Notes under the pieces: generated by a model | Database searches by the model: none | Told to the model about the DNA's origin: nothing | Seen by the model: only the letters and a program-made list of their open reading frames with translations | In this document: positions 7,899 to 17,213 of the stretch, in pieces | Numbering within the stretch: the stretch's first letter is position 1 | Layout of the letters: each line of letters starts with the position of its first letter | Translations under genes and position numbers: made by a program | DNA from: Planctomycetota bacterium | Lineage (GTDB): Bacteria; Planctomycetota; Planctomycetia; Planctomycetales; Planctomycetaceae | Length of the DNA stretch: 64,000 bases | Reading direction: 5' to 3' | Assembly: GCA_018242525.1 (NCBI GenBank) | Contig: JAFEBS010000055.1 | Span: 99,556 to 163,555, forward strand

Positions 7899-9237
7899 CG
7901 CCATCCTCCGTCGGAGGGGTCGGGCGGTTGTTGGTGATCAGTTGCGAGATCTGCGTCCCGATGGCCCGCGCCATGATCAAGTCACCGGCAAGGAACAGGT
8001 GACAGCAACCGTCGGAATACAGCGGTTGAATCTCATCGGCGAACACTCCTGTGAGGTCGATGAAGGCGACGCCCTCCTGGCGAAAGCTCTCTCGTTTTGC
8101 CTGCATCAGGGGATAGCAGGCTTGAACTGCCGCACCCGTCCGACTATTCACTTCGATCGCTCCCGCGGTTTCCTCAGGCCCCATCGGTTTGGAGCCCGGC
8201 AGATATTGATTGGGTTGCAGAAAGTGAAAATATCGGATGCTGTTCGCCACGCAGACACGGTGCAACACGATCGATGATCGATACCAAGTCTCAACAAAGT
8301 GGGCATTGATCTCGTCCGGCGACTGGAATGATTCTGGAGGGCCGGGAACGGCATAAATCTTTCTGCGGTTGCTGAGATCCGTAAGTTGTCCGAGGCAGAT
8401 TCTAAGTTCCTCAATCAGTTGATCCTGCTGGAGTCGGCAGATCAGCTGTGCGGTCGGGGAGTACGACTGAGGAAACGACAGTCCCCAATTCGACAGAGCG
8501 CGTTGCTGGCGGCGATTACTCGTGATCCGACCAAGCAGGTAGACATAGTCGTCGCCCGAGTACGTCCGCGTCAGCATGCCCCAGTCTGCCGGATAGGCCG
8601 AATTGATGCCAAAGGGAAGATTGTCATGGCCGGGCAGTGCAATTTCGTTCAGCCCATCGAGATTGATCAGCAGATCGAATTCCGCCCCCTGGCAGAGCAG
8701 ATGGTTCAAGATCATCAGTTGCTGCGGTTGCTTGCAACCATCAATTGCCAGGCGGACGAAATGACATTTGCGTCCCGCGAATTCCGGACACTTCAACAGT
8801 TCTTCCTCAAGTTGCTTCGTGGCATTGCAGGAAAACTGTCTGGCAACGGATCCGCCCAGGATTCCCACGATCAACCGGTCCGGCGAACGCTTTTGAATCG
8901 GCGAGTCAACGTCCACGAAGCCGAACTCTGTGACACGATACTCGCCGCCAATGGGAAGACCGGCACTCGGTCGGGTCGGTTGTCGAATCACGCCGACGTA
9001 CGGATGAATGAGTTTGGAGAACGGATACACCACACCACCCGGGTAGTCCGGCACCATGGCGGTCGCCACCCGCAGGTTCTTCCTGTGCGTTTCCAGCGAC
9101 CCACACAGAAACTTGATCGCCGTCAGCGACACCATCTCGACGATCAGCCAGGTTCCCAGAATCAGCGACAGCCGAATCGCAATCCGCCGGGACCTGAAAC
9201 GCCAACTCGCATCAAGTTTTCTCACGATGGCAGTCAA
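7888..9237 (-). CDS. SGNH-hydrolase-like membrane-anchored protein (intact catalytic motifs)
   Basis: 449 residues. An N-terminal transmembrane helix (about 20-45) anchors a large domain with SGNH features: block I IVGILGGSVAR with the nucleophile candidate Ser130, the central LLINLDGLNE block, and a C-terminal YSDGCCHLFLAGD in which Asp409 and His413 fit the DxxxH variant of the usual dyad. SGNH enzymes deacetylate or de-esterify polysaccharides and lipids. Membrane-anchored versions act on cell-surface glycans, and that role is possible here. The substrate cannot be read from sequence. It is co-transcribed and overlaps the degenerate paralogue downstream, as expected for a pair formed by tandem duplication. 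The promoter region is shared with the divergent gene at 9397. Confidence 0.78.
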   Translation of the reverse strand: MTAIVRKLDASWRFRSRRIAIRLSLILGTWLIVEMVSLTAIKFLCGSLETHRKNLRVATAMVPDYPGGVVYPFSKLIHPYVGVIRQPTRPSAGLPIGGEYRVTEFGFVDVDSPIQKRSPDRLIVGILGGSVARQFSCNATKQLEEELLKCPEFAGRKCHFVRLAIDGCKQPQQLMILNHLLCQGAEFDLLINLDGLNEIALPGHDNLPFGINSAYPADWGMLTRTYSGDDYVYLLGRITSNRRQQRALSNWGLSFPQSYSPTAQLICRLQQDQLIEELRICLGQLTDLSNRRKIYAVPGPPESFQSPDEINAHFVETWYRSSIVLHRVCVANSIRYFHFLQPNQYLPGSKPMGPEETAGAIEVNSRTGAAVQACYPLMQAKRESFRQEGVAFIDLTGVFADEIQPLYSDGCCHLFLAGDLIMARAIGTQISQLITNNRPTPPTEDGDDR

Positions 9238-9396
9238 TTGTCGAATCCAGTGCGCAGGATCATCACCATGTCCGCAGGAAGCTCACGATATTTGCATTCT
9301 GAACAACGGTCAACCGGCGCGGACCAGCGAGCGCATTGTTGCGTGCTCTTGCAGCTTGTGGCAAAAGGTGTCTGACCCTCACCAACGACGTTTGTA

Positions 9397-12069
9397 ATGG
9401 GCGGAGTGGCTGGTGTTGCTGTTCGGGCGATGCGGATATACTCTGGCATTCAGCCGTTGTGGCGGAGATTGGGCAGGCTTGTGTTTGGAACCCGGTTTCG
9501 TGTGAGGATTCAAAGCACTGTGTTGTCGCAACGGATTTCATGCCGATGCCCGATCCTTTCGGCAATTGTGGTGTTTCTCTTCGCCGTCGCCGGGATCAGC
9601 AACGCTGCCGAATTTGAAGACGCTCAGAAAGCCTACCGGATTGGGGATTATGCCACCTGCATCCAGCTCTCGGATAAGGCGATCAAGAACCGGGCTTTTG
9701 GCGAAGAGTTTTACCTGCTGAAGGCCGAGTCTGAAAACCAGACCGGCGAATATCGGGTCGCCTATGACACCATCGTCGATGGACTGGCCCGATATTCCTG
9801 GAGTATTCGGATGCGCGTCGTCGGCATCGAGTCGGCTCGGATGAGCGGGCAGGCCGAGCAGGCGACGGTGTGGCAAACCGAAGTGATTGACTTCGCCGGA
9901 CGGGCTCCGTGGCGCTATTCGGATGCCGATAACCTGGTGACCCTGGGCCGCGCGGCGCTGGACATCGGCGTGGATGCGCGCAGTGTGCTGGAGAAATTCT
10001 ACGATCGCGCCCTGAAACTGCATCCGCAACATCGCGACGCGATGCTGGCCAGCGGTGAACTGGCGCTGCAGAAACAGGATTTTGAACTTGCCGGCGAGCT
10101 GTTTCAGACGGCTCTCAAAAAATATCCCGATGACGCCGACATGTATTTCGGACTGGCACGAGCGATGGAGCAGGGAGAACCCGCATTGTCCGCACATGCC
10201 CTGTCGATGACCTTCAAGAACAACCATCGGCACATTCCCGGCCTGCTGTTCCGGGCAGAAGATGCCATCGACGCCGAGCAGTACGACGCAGCCCTGGAAC
10301 AAATTGACAAGGTGCTGAAGGTCAACCCCAAGCACCCGGCCGCATGGGCTTATCGGTCGGTCATCGCGCTCCTGCGAAACGATCAACGCGGTGCGAACTT
10401 CTTTCGCGACGGGGCACTGGCGACCTGGAACAAGAATCCGCTGGTGGATTACCTGATCGGCCGCAAGTTGTCTCAAAAGTACCGCTTCACCGAAGGGGCC
10501 GCACATCAGCAGCAGGCGCTCGATTTCGCCGCCAATTATGGACCGGCACGACTGCAATTGACGCAGGACCTGCTGCGGTTGGGGCGGGAAGAAGAAGGCT
10601 GGAAATTGTGCGAGGAGGCGTACAAGGCCGACGCCTACGATGTGCAGCTATTCAACCTGATGCAGTTGAACGACGAATTGTCCAAGTACCGGACGCTGGA
10701 AGTCGACGGCTTCCTGATTCGCATGGAAGCCCGGGAAGCGGACATCTATGGTCCGGCCGTGATCGAACTGCTGCAACGGGCAAAGCGGACGCTGTGTGCG
10801 AAGTACGGCCTGGACCTGAAAGATCGAATCACGGTAGAAATCTTCCCGCACCAGAACGATTTCGCCGTGCGAACGTTCGGGATGCCGGGCGCGTCCGGGT
10901 TCCTGGGTGTTTGTTTTGGTCGAGTGATCACGGCAAACAGTCCCGCTTCGCAAGCAGACCATCCAACAAACTGGCAGACGGTGCTCTGGCACGAATTCTG
11001 TCATGTGGTGACGCTGGAGTTGACTCGCAATCGCATGCCACGCTGGTTGAGCGAAGGGATCTCGGTCTATGAAGAGCGACTGGCTGATCCGACCTGGGGC
11101 CAGCGGATGAACGCAGCCAATCGGACCCGCATCGTCAACGGCCGCCTGACGGCGATTCGGGAATTGAGCGGTGCGTTCCTGCGGCCGGAATCCAATGCCG
11201 ACCTGACGTTTGCCTATTACCAATCGTCACTGGTGGTCGAATTCATCATTGAACGATACGGTCTGGAAAAGCTGAAGAGCGTGCTGGCGGAACTGGCGAC
11301 CGGAGTCCCGATCGATCTGGCGCTGGAACGCCATCTGGCGAGCCTGGAACAACTGGACGAGGAATTTCGTGAACATGCGGCTCAACTGGCCCGCGATCTG
11401 GCTCCGAACCTGGACTGGGAAAAGCACGACCTGTCGGCGATTCGGGACGACGATGATCCGGAACGACTGGAACGTTGGGTGGCCGATCATCCCACCAGTC
11501 TGCAGGGCCTGACGCTGCTGTCCGCACAACTGATCGAACGGCGTGAATTCGCCAGGGCGAAGCCGTATCTGCGGAAATTGATTGAACTGTTCCCGGAGCA
11601 GGTTGGACACGATTGTCCCTATGAACTGCTGGCGGCAGTCCATCGAGAGCTGAAGGAAACCGAGGACGAACGGAAGATTCTGCAGCAATACTGCGACCGG
11701 ACCGATGCGGCGCTTCCCTCACTGCTGCGTCTGGTCGAACTGTATTCGGCGGCGGGGGATTGGACAGCCTTGCAGAACGTCTCGAAGCAACTGCTGGCGA
11801 TCAATCCGCTACTGCCGCAGACTCAGCGGGCGCGGGTGACGGCGGCCGAGCAGAGCGGGGAGCGAGCCGAGCAGATCGCGGGTCTGAACGCGCTGCTGCG
11901 AATGGAACCGGACGACCCTGCGGAACTGCATTTCAAGCTGGCGACGGTCCTGCATGCGGCGGGAGACGCCAGCGCCAAACTGCATGTGTTGCAGGCATTG
12001 GAGACGGCTCCACGGTATCGTGAGGCCCAGCAGTTGCTGTTGAAAATCGTGCGTGAAAAAAAGAACTGA
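9397..12069 (+). CDS. Exported TPR protein with MA-clan zinc metallopeptidase domain
   Basis: Up to 890 residues. The start is uncertain: ATG 9397 and ATG 9430 lack good ribosome-binding sites, whereas GTG 9520 (AGGA 11 bases upstream) would give a 28-residue signal peptide ending GISNA before AEFEDAQ. Residues about 75-440 are helical TPR-like repeats. A metallopeptidase domain follows, with HEFCH at 532-536 and the third zinc ligand in LSEGISVYEE (Glu553), the spacing of gluzincins (Peptidase_MA-like). More TPR-like repeats fill the C-terminus. It probably acts in the periplasm or at the cell surface. A DUF4159 gene follows 21 bp later, so the two are likely co-transcribed. The substrate is unknown. 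Confidence 0.82.
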   Translation: MGGVAGVAVRAMRIYSGIQPLWRRLGRLVFGTRFRVRIQSTVLSQRISCRCPILSAIVVFLFAVAGISNAAEFEDAQKAYRIGDYATCIQLSDKAIKNRAFGEEFYLLKAESENQTGEYRVAYDTIVDGLARYSWSIRMRVVGIESARMSGQAEQATVWQTEVIDFAGRAPWRYSDADNLVTLGRAALDIGVDARSVLEKFYDRALKLHPQHRDAMLASGELALQKQDFELAGELFQTALKKYPDDADMYFGLARAMEQGEPALSAHALSMTFKNNHRHIPGLLFRAEDAIDAEQYDAALEQIDKVLKVNPKHPAAWAYRSVIALLRNDQRGANFFRDGALATWNKNPLVDYLIGRKLSQKYRFTEGAAHQQQALDFAANYGPARLQLTQDLLRLGREEEGWKLCEEAYKADAYDVQLFNLMQLNDELSKYRTLEVDGFLIRMEAREADIYGPAVIELLQRAKRTLCAKYGLDLKDRITVEIFPHQNDFAVRTFGMPGASGFLGVCFGRVITANSPASQADHPTNWQTVLWHEFCHVVTLELTRNRMPRWLSEGISVYEERLADPTWGQRMNAANRTRIVNGRLTAIRELSGAFLRPESNADLTFAYYQSSLVVEFIIERYGLEKLKSVLAELATGVPIDLALERHLASLEQLDEEFREHAAQLARDLAPNLDWEKHDLSAIRDDDDPERLERWVADHPTSLQGLTLLSAQLIERREFARAKPYLRKLIELFPEQVGHDCPYELLAAVHRELKETEDERKILQQYCDRTDAALPSLLRLVELYSAAGDWTALQNVSKQLLAINPLLPQTQRARVTAAEQSGERAEQIAGLNALLRMEPDDPAELHFKLATVLHAAGDASAKLHVLQALETAPRYREAQQLLLKIVREKKN

Positions 12070-12090
12070 CCATCGTGCGGAAACAGACCG

Positions 12091-12900
12091 ATGCGAATGC
12101 CCCTTAGAATCGGCGGATTGTTGCTGGCGCTGGCCTGCCTGATGCAGGTCGGTCACGCTCAACGTCGCATGTTTCAGATGCCTTCCGACCGTAACGGCGT
12201 TCCCACCTGGGAGGTGGATGCGGCATTCAAGGACGATGTCTTTACGTTCGTCCGAGTGCGATACAACTCGTCAGGTCGCTGGGGTCGCTGGGCGACCGAC
12301 TTTCCCGACAGCGATCTGAATTTCTCATACCGGCTCAGTCAGCTCACGTCGTTGAAAGTCGATCCGAACGGTCGAATCCTGGAACTGACCGATCCAGAAC
12401 TGTTTCAATTCCCGTTTCTGTACATGATCGAACCGGGGGACCTGGAATTCAGTCCGGAAGAAGCCCTGAACCTGCGTCGATACCTGACCAATGGCGGGTT
12501 CCTGATGGTGGACGATTTCTGGGGGGAAGCGGAATGGGCCAACTTCTACTACGAAATCAAGAAGGTGTTTCCCGACCGTGAGCCGGTCGAACTGCCGCTG
12601 GATCATCCGATCTTCCACTGTGTCTATGACTTGAAAGAGAAGCCACAGGTGCCGAGCATTGGTCAGGCCCAGGCGGGTCGCGGCCAGGGGGTCACCTGGG
12701 AGCGGGAAGATGCGAAGGAAGTCCACTACAAAGGGATCTTCGACGACAAGGGCCGGATGATGGTCATCATCTGCCACAACACGGATCTGGGCGACGGATG
12801 GGAACGCGAAGGAGAAGACAAGTGGTACTTCTCCGAGTTCTCAGAGAAGAAGGCGTATCCGTTGGGTATCAATATCGTTTTTTACGCAATGACACACTGA
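12091..12900 (+). CDS. DUF4159 domain-containing exported protein
   Basis: 269 residues with a cleavable signal (about 1-23, ending VGHA before QRRMF). The rest is a single DUF4159 domain: FTFVRVRYNSSGRWGRWATD, then YRLSQLTSL, and a LRRYLTNGGFLMVDDFWGE segment in which the glutamine-amidotransferase-like fold of this family lies. DUF4159 proteins are often encoded near MoxR/DUF58/VWA genes, and the same is true here: the next gene is a moxR homologue 115 bp downstream. No enzymatic residues are recognisable. A role in envelope assembly together with the MoxR set is inferred from context only. Confidence 0.85.
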   Translation: MRMPLRIGGLLLALACLMQVGHAQRRMFQMPSDRNGVPTWEVDAAFKDDVFTFVRVRYNSSGRWGRWATDFPDSDLNFSYRLSQLTSLKVDPNGRILELTDPELFQFPFLYMIEPGDLEFSPEEALNLRRYLTNGGFLMVDDFWGEAEWANFYYEIKKVFPDREPVELPLDHPIFHCVYDLKEKPQVPSIGQAQAGRGQGVTWEREDAKEVHYKGIFDDKGRMMVIICHNTDLGDGWEREGEDKWYFSEFSEKKAYPLGINIVFYAMTH

Positions 12901-13015
12901 TCGGCCTGGTTCACATTGAAAAGACCATGCCCGCAGAGGGGCAGACCCCTTTATCCTCGGGCAGCCAACTCAAACTCCTGAGCCCTCAGCCTCCCCATTC
13001 AAGGCCCGCCGCGAA

Positions 13016-14029
13016 ATGACTGTGACTCCCCTGAACGATGCCGACGAAGCTGAACTGCAGACGCTGGAGATGGTCCGGACCGGGAGGCAACGGATTCGAG
13101 CCGAGTTGGCCAAAACAATTGTCGGCCAGAATGAGGCGGTCGAGCAACTGCTGATCTCGTTGTTTGCAGGCGGTCACTGCCTCATTACCGGAGCACCCGG
13201 CCTGGCAAAAACACTGCTGGTGAAGTCGATCGCCCAGGTCTTTCACCTGAACTTTCAACGGATTCAATTCACTCCCGATCTGATGCCGGCGGATATCACC
13301 GGGACGGAAATCCTGGAACAGGACGAAGGGGGAAAGCGGCAGATGGTCTTCGTGAAGGGGCCGATTTTTGCCAACGTGCTCCTTGCCGACGAAATCAACC
13401 GTACGCCACCCAAGACTCAGGCCGCATTGCTGGAGGCGATGCAGGAACACCAGGTCACCGCCGCCGGAACCCGATATGCTCTGGATGAGCCGTTCTTCGT
13501 CCTGGCCACGCAGAACCCGATCGAAATGGAAGGAACGTATCCGCTTCCCGAAGCCCAACTTGACCGGTTCATGTTCAATGTCGTGATTGACTATCTGCCG
13601 GAAGACGACGAAGTTGCCGTGGTCGCACGAACGACGTCGGCCTCGTCGGAGCCGATTCAGGCGCTGTTCACTGGAATCGATGTGCAGAGGATCCACGATC
13701 TGGTCCGCAAGGTCCCGGTGGCCGAAGATGTTGTGCGGTATGCGGTCCGATTGGCCGCAGCCTCCCGACCCAAGCAGCCGGGGTCGCCCGATTTCGTCAA
13801 CGATTGGGTGTCGTGGGGGGCCGGTTTACGAGCCGCGCAGTACTTGACACTCGGCGGAAAAGCCCGGGCCTTGATCGCGGGCAGGGCGCACGTGACCCGG
13901 GACGATATCCGAGCCCTGGCAGCCCCGGTATTGAGACACCGCATCCTGATCAATTACCGAGCCGAAGCGGCTGGAATGACCGTGGAAACAATCATCGCCC
14001 GACTGCTGGAAACTGTGAAAGACGGGTAG
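13016..14029 (+). CDS. moxR: MoxR-family AAA+ ATPase
   Basis: 337 residues. Walker A is GAPGLAKT (59-66) and Walker B VLLADEIN (Asp125, Glu126). Sensor 1 is FVLATQNPIEMEGTYPLPEAQLDRF and the C-terminal lid domain is present, all typical of MoxR proteins (AAA_3). MoxR ATPases act as chaperones that insert cofactors or assemble complexes with von Willebrand factor A partners. Those partners are encoded next: DUF58 (14148) and a BatA/VWA membrane protein (15106). The order moxR-DUF58-BatA matches many bacteria. In this window the series leads without a clear terminator into murC, which links the complex to cell-wall synthesis by position. Confidence 0.95.
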   Translation: MTVTPLNDADEAELQTLEMVRTGRQRIRAELAKTIVGQNEAVEQLLISLFAGGHCLITGAPGLAKTLLVKSIAQVFHLNFQRIQFTPDLMPADITGTEILEQDEGGKRQMVFVKGPIFANVLLADEINRTPPKTQAALLEAMQEHQVTAAGTRYALDEPFFVLATQNPIEMEGTYPLPEAQLDRFMFNVVIDYLPEDDEVAVVARTTSASSEPIQALFTGIDVQRIHDLVRKVPVAEDVVRYAVRLAAASRPKQPGSPDFVNDWVSWGAGLRAAQYLTLGGKARALIAGRAHVTRDDIRALAAPVLRHRILINYRAEAAGMTVETIIARLLETVKDG

Positions 14030-14147
14030 ATGAATTCTGACGAACGGCTGAAGTTGCCGGCGCTGACACTTATGATGACCCGCAAGTCCTGCAACTGACT
14101 GAGCCTGCGACGCGGAGCGTCGGACTCCCTGGAAATAACGACACCTC

Positions 14148-15101
14148 ATGGCGACACCGGATCATCGTTCACCGCACTTCGAGCCCGCTGCCGGCTTCAT
14201 TGACCCGGCAACGTTGATGCATTTGAAGTCACTGGAACTGCGTGCTAAGCATGTCGTCGAAGGGTTTATGACGGGCCTGAATCGAAGCCCCTATCACGGG
14301 TTCTCGGTTGAGTTCACGGAGTACCGGCAGTACACACAGGGGGATGACCCGCGGCACATGGACTGGAAACTGTTTGCCCGCAGCGACCGGTACTACATCA
14401 AGCGGTTTGAAGACGAGACCAACCTGCGGTGCCTGATGCTGCTGGACACCAGCCGTTCGATGAACTTTGGATCGACGGGATACTCCAAGTCGGAGTACGC
14501 CCGGACACTGGCGGCGACGCTGGCGTATTTTTTGAATTCACAACGGGATGCCGTCGGACTCGCGACGTTTTCGTCAGAGATCGAGGACTACATCCCGCCG
14601 CGGTTTCGCGTCGGTCATTTGCGGCGGATGCTGATCGCGTTGGAACGGGCGGCCGAAGGAACTTCGACGCATCTGTCCAAGCCCCTGGAACAGATTGCCG
14701 AGCGACTGAATAAACGGGGAATGCTGGTCCTGATCTCGGACTTGCTGGCCCCGCTGGAAACGCTGGAGCTGAGCTTGGGAAGCCTGGCCGCCCGCGGGCA
14801 GGAAGTGATTGTCTTTCATGTGCTCGACCCGGAAGAGCTGACGTTCGACTACGCCGTTCCCGAGATGTTTGAAGATCTGGAGTCGGGAGACCAGTTGTAT
14901 GTCGATCCCGTCGCTGTTCGCACCGAATACCTGAAGCGGTTTGGAAAACACCTGGAGTCGATCGAAGTCATCTGTTCGCGTCTGGGACTGACGTATCACC
15001 GATTGCCCACAAACTCGCCACTGGAACTGGCGTTGCCAGAGGTCGTGCGCGTCCGCATGCAATCGCGTGGCAACAGCCGGACACGGATTGCGAGGAGGTG
15101 A
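14148..15101 (+). CDS. DUF58 domain-containing protein (VWA-like MoxR partner)
   Basis: 317 residues, no signal peptide or membrane helix. The DUF58 core is seen in RSPYHGFSVEFTEYRQYTQG and DWKLFARSDRYYIKRFE, followed by a von Willebrand factor A-like region with the metal-ion-dependent adhesion motif LLDTSRSM (DxSxS). It is the usual cytoplasmic partner of MoxR and the membrane-bound BatA-type protein. It lies 118 bp after moxR and four bases before the next start, whose ribosome-binding site (GAGGAGG) is inside the last codons of this gene, so translation is probably coupled. Confidence 0.93.
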   Translation: MATPDHRSPHFEPAAGFIDPATLMHLKSLELRAKHVVEGFMTGLNRSPYHGFSVEFTEYRQYTQGDDPRHMDWKLFARSDRYYIKRFEDETNLRCLMLLDTSRSMNFGSTGYSKSEYARTLAATLAYFLNSQRDAVGLATFSSEIEDYIPPRFRVGHLRRMLIALERAAEGTSTHLSKPLEQIAERLNKRGMLVLISDLLAPLETLELSLGSLAARGQEVIVFHVLDPEELTFDYAVPEMFEDLESGDQLYVDPVAVRTEYLKRFGKHLESIEVICSRLGLTYHRLPTNSPLELALPEVVRVRMQSRGNSRTRIARR

Positions 15102-15105
15102 CCCC

Positions 15106-17202
15106 ATGACTCCTCTGACACCGCTGTACCTGCTCGCTGCGCTCACTGTGGCGGGACCGATCCTGTTTCACCTGTGGCGGCGGACTCCGCGCGGCCGTCG
15201 CGAGTTCTCGACGCTGATGTTTTTAACGCCGTCACCACCGCGGGTCACGTCGCGCAGCCGGGTCGAACATTGGCTGTTGCTGATCCTGCGAGCGGTGGCA
15301 TTATGTCTGCTGGCGCTCGCGTTCGCCCGTCCGTTCTGGCGGACCGCAATGTCGACTCCGGATCAGACGCCCGATGAAGAACTGGTGGCGATCCTGATCG
15401 ACACCAGTGCCAGCCTGCGTCGCGACGGGGCGTGGCCGGACCTGATGCACAAGGTCAACCAGCAACTGACGCGTCTGCCCCTGACAGCCACTGTGGCTCT
15501 TTATCATTTTGATGACCGGTGGACCCCCGCCGCCGACTTTACGGAATTGAAACGGCTGGAACCGGAACAACGCCGGGACCTGGTCAAAACGCGGTTGAGT
15601 GAATTGAAGCCGGGATGGGGGGGCACGAACCTGGGCGAGGCACTCGTGCGGACCGCTTCGGCGCTCCAGGAGTCGCAGACCGATCGAGCGGTTCCCGCGA
15701 AGCTGCGAATCCTGCTGGCCAGTGACCTGCAGGTGGGGTCCAGGCTGGATCCGCTGAACGGCTTTGAATGGCCAGCCGATCTGCGTTTGGAATTGCTGGT
15801 GGCCCAGCCGAGTTCCCCGACGAATGCTGGGCTGCAATGGGTCGAGCGGAATCTGGACCTGGCGGATGACCTGTTGCGGGTCCGGATCACGAACGCGGCG
15901 GACTCGCAGAAGGAGCAGTTCGCGATCCACTGGTCGGGAGACTCTCGCCAGGAATCGGTCTATGTGCCGCCGGGGCAAAGCCGGGTGATCGTACCTCCCA
16001 AGCGTCCCAGGGATGCGGCCGCCACGCTGATCCTGGAGGGGGATGACAGCAGCTTCGACAATACACTCTACATCGCACCGCACCGCGAAGAGTCCCGCTC
16101 GGTGGTCTATTGCGGAACGGATGCCTCGGACGATTCTGCAGGATTACGATTTTATCTCGAGGGCGTGTTTGCCGCGTCGCAGCGGTACCAGATCAACGTC
16201 AGCAGTTGGCGTGATGCGCTGGCGGAATCGCAGGGAAACCGACCTGTGGTAGTGTTGAACGAAACGGATCCGGAGGCGGCGACATTCGTGAAGGGGCACT
16301 TGGCGCGCGGCGGGACCGTGCTGATTGTTGCCAGTGCGGCGGACTCGGCAATGGAGGATTTGAAGCAATGCGGCCTCGACGGACTCGTCGTCACCGAATC
16401 GACCGTCAAGAGGGATGCAATGCTGACAGACATTGATTTCGACCATCCGCTGTTCGCACCATTTGCCGAATCTCAGTTCAGCGACTTTACAGGGATTCGA
16501 TTCTGGAAACATCGCAAATTGACCGGTTTTAAGTCTCTGGAGGAAACCGGCGATCCAGCGTTGCCGGTCGGTGGAGTGCTGGCTCGATTTGACAATGGCG
16601 ATCCCGCGCTGGTCGAATTCCGCGTTGGCCCTGGCAGGGTCTGGATGCTGACCGGTGGCTGGAATCCAGTTGACAGCCTGCTCGCTCGATCGTCGAAGTT
16701 TCCGCCCCTGATGTTTCGCATTCTGGAACTGGCCTCCGGAACAACGACGCGGGCTCAGAACCTGGCGGTGGGAAGTGAGATTTCGTGGACCCGTTCCCGG
16801 GAAACCGCGGGTGCCAGGGGAACCGTGCGTCTTCCGGATCAAAGTGTCGAGCAGAATGTTCTGATGGATGTCCCCTTCACGGCCACTTCGACACCGGGGC
16901 TGTACACGCTGGAACTGGGTGGCGTTACGGACGACGTGGCCATTAATCTGGCAGCCGACGAAAGCCGGACATCCCCATTGCCGATCGAACAGTTGGAAGC
17001 ATTGGGCGTTCGCCTGGGTCTGGTCGAATCTCCGGAAGAAATGCGCCGCGCCCGTGACCGTGAACGCCTACTCCAATTGGAAGAGTTGGAAGACACTCAA
17101 AAACTGTGGCGCTGGGGTTTGTTGGCCGTCATCGTGGTCCTGCTGGCAGAAACCTGGCTGGCCGGTCGTCGGACACCAGTTTCGACCGAGGTGACAGAGT
17201 GA
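15106..17202 (+). CDS. BatA/VWA-domain membrane protein
   Basis: 698 residues from ATG 15106, preceded by GAGGAGG at the right distance. The N-terminus has the BatA signature of two helices: LTPLYLLAALTVAGPILFHL, then WRRTPRGRREFSTLMFL, and a second helix near 60-80. A VWA domain follows with LIDTSASLRRDG (DxSxS). A long extracytoplasmic middle resembles other planctomycete BatA proteins, including a DUF4159/glutamine-amidotransferase-like GGTVLIVAS segment. A C-terminal helix lies near 670-690. It presumably anchors the MoxR-DUF58 complex to the membrane. Its last codons overlap or abut the murC start. Confidence 0.87.
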   Translation: MTPLTPLYLLAALTVAGPILFHLWRRTPRGRREFSTLMFLTPSPPRVTSRSRVEHWLLLILRAVALCLLALAFARPFWRTAMSTPDQTPDEELVAILIDTSASLRRDGAWPDLMHKVNQQLTRLPLTATVALYHFDDRWTPAADFTELKRLEPEQRRDLVKTRLSELKPGWGGTNLGEALVRTASALQESQTDRAVPAKLRILLASDLQVGSRLDPLNGFEWPADLRLELLVAQPSSPTNAGLQWVERNLDLADDLLRVRITNAADSQKEQFAIHWSGDSRQESVYVPPGQSRVIVPPKRPRDAAATLILEGDDSSFDNTLYIAPHREESRSVVYCGTDASDDSAGLRFYLEGVFAASQRYQINVSSWRDALAESQGNRPVVVLNETDPEAATFVKGHLARGGTVLIVASAADSAMEDLKQCGLDGLVVTESTVKRDAMLTDIDFDHPLFAPFAESQFSDFTGIRFWKHRKLTGFKSLEETGDPALPVGGVLARFDNGDPALVEFRVGPGRVWMLTGGWNPVDSLLARSSKFPPLMFRILELASGTTTRAQNLAVGSEISWTRSRETAGARGTVRLPDQSVEQNVLMDVPFTATSTPGLYTLELGGVTDDVAINLAADESRTSPLPIEQLEALGVRLGLVESPEEMRRARDRERLLQLEELEDTQKLWRWGLLAVIVVLLAETWLAGRRTPVSTEVTE

Positions 17203-17213
17203 GGCGGCATGCC

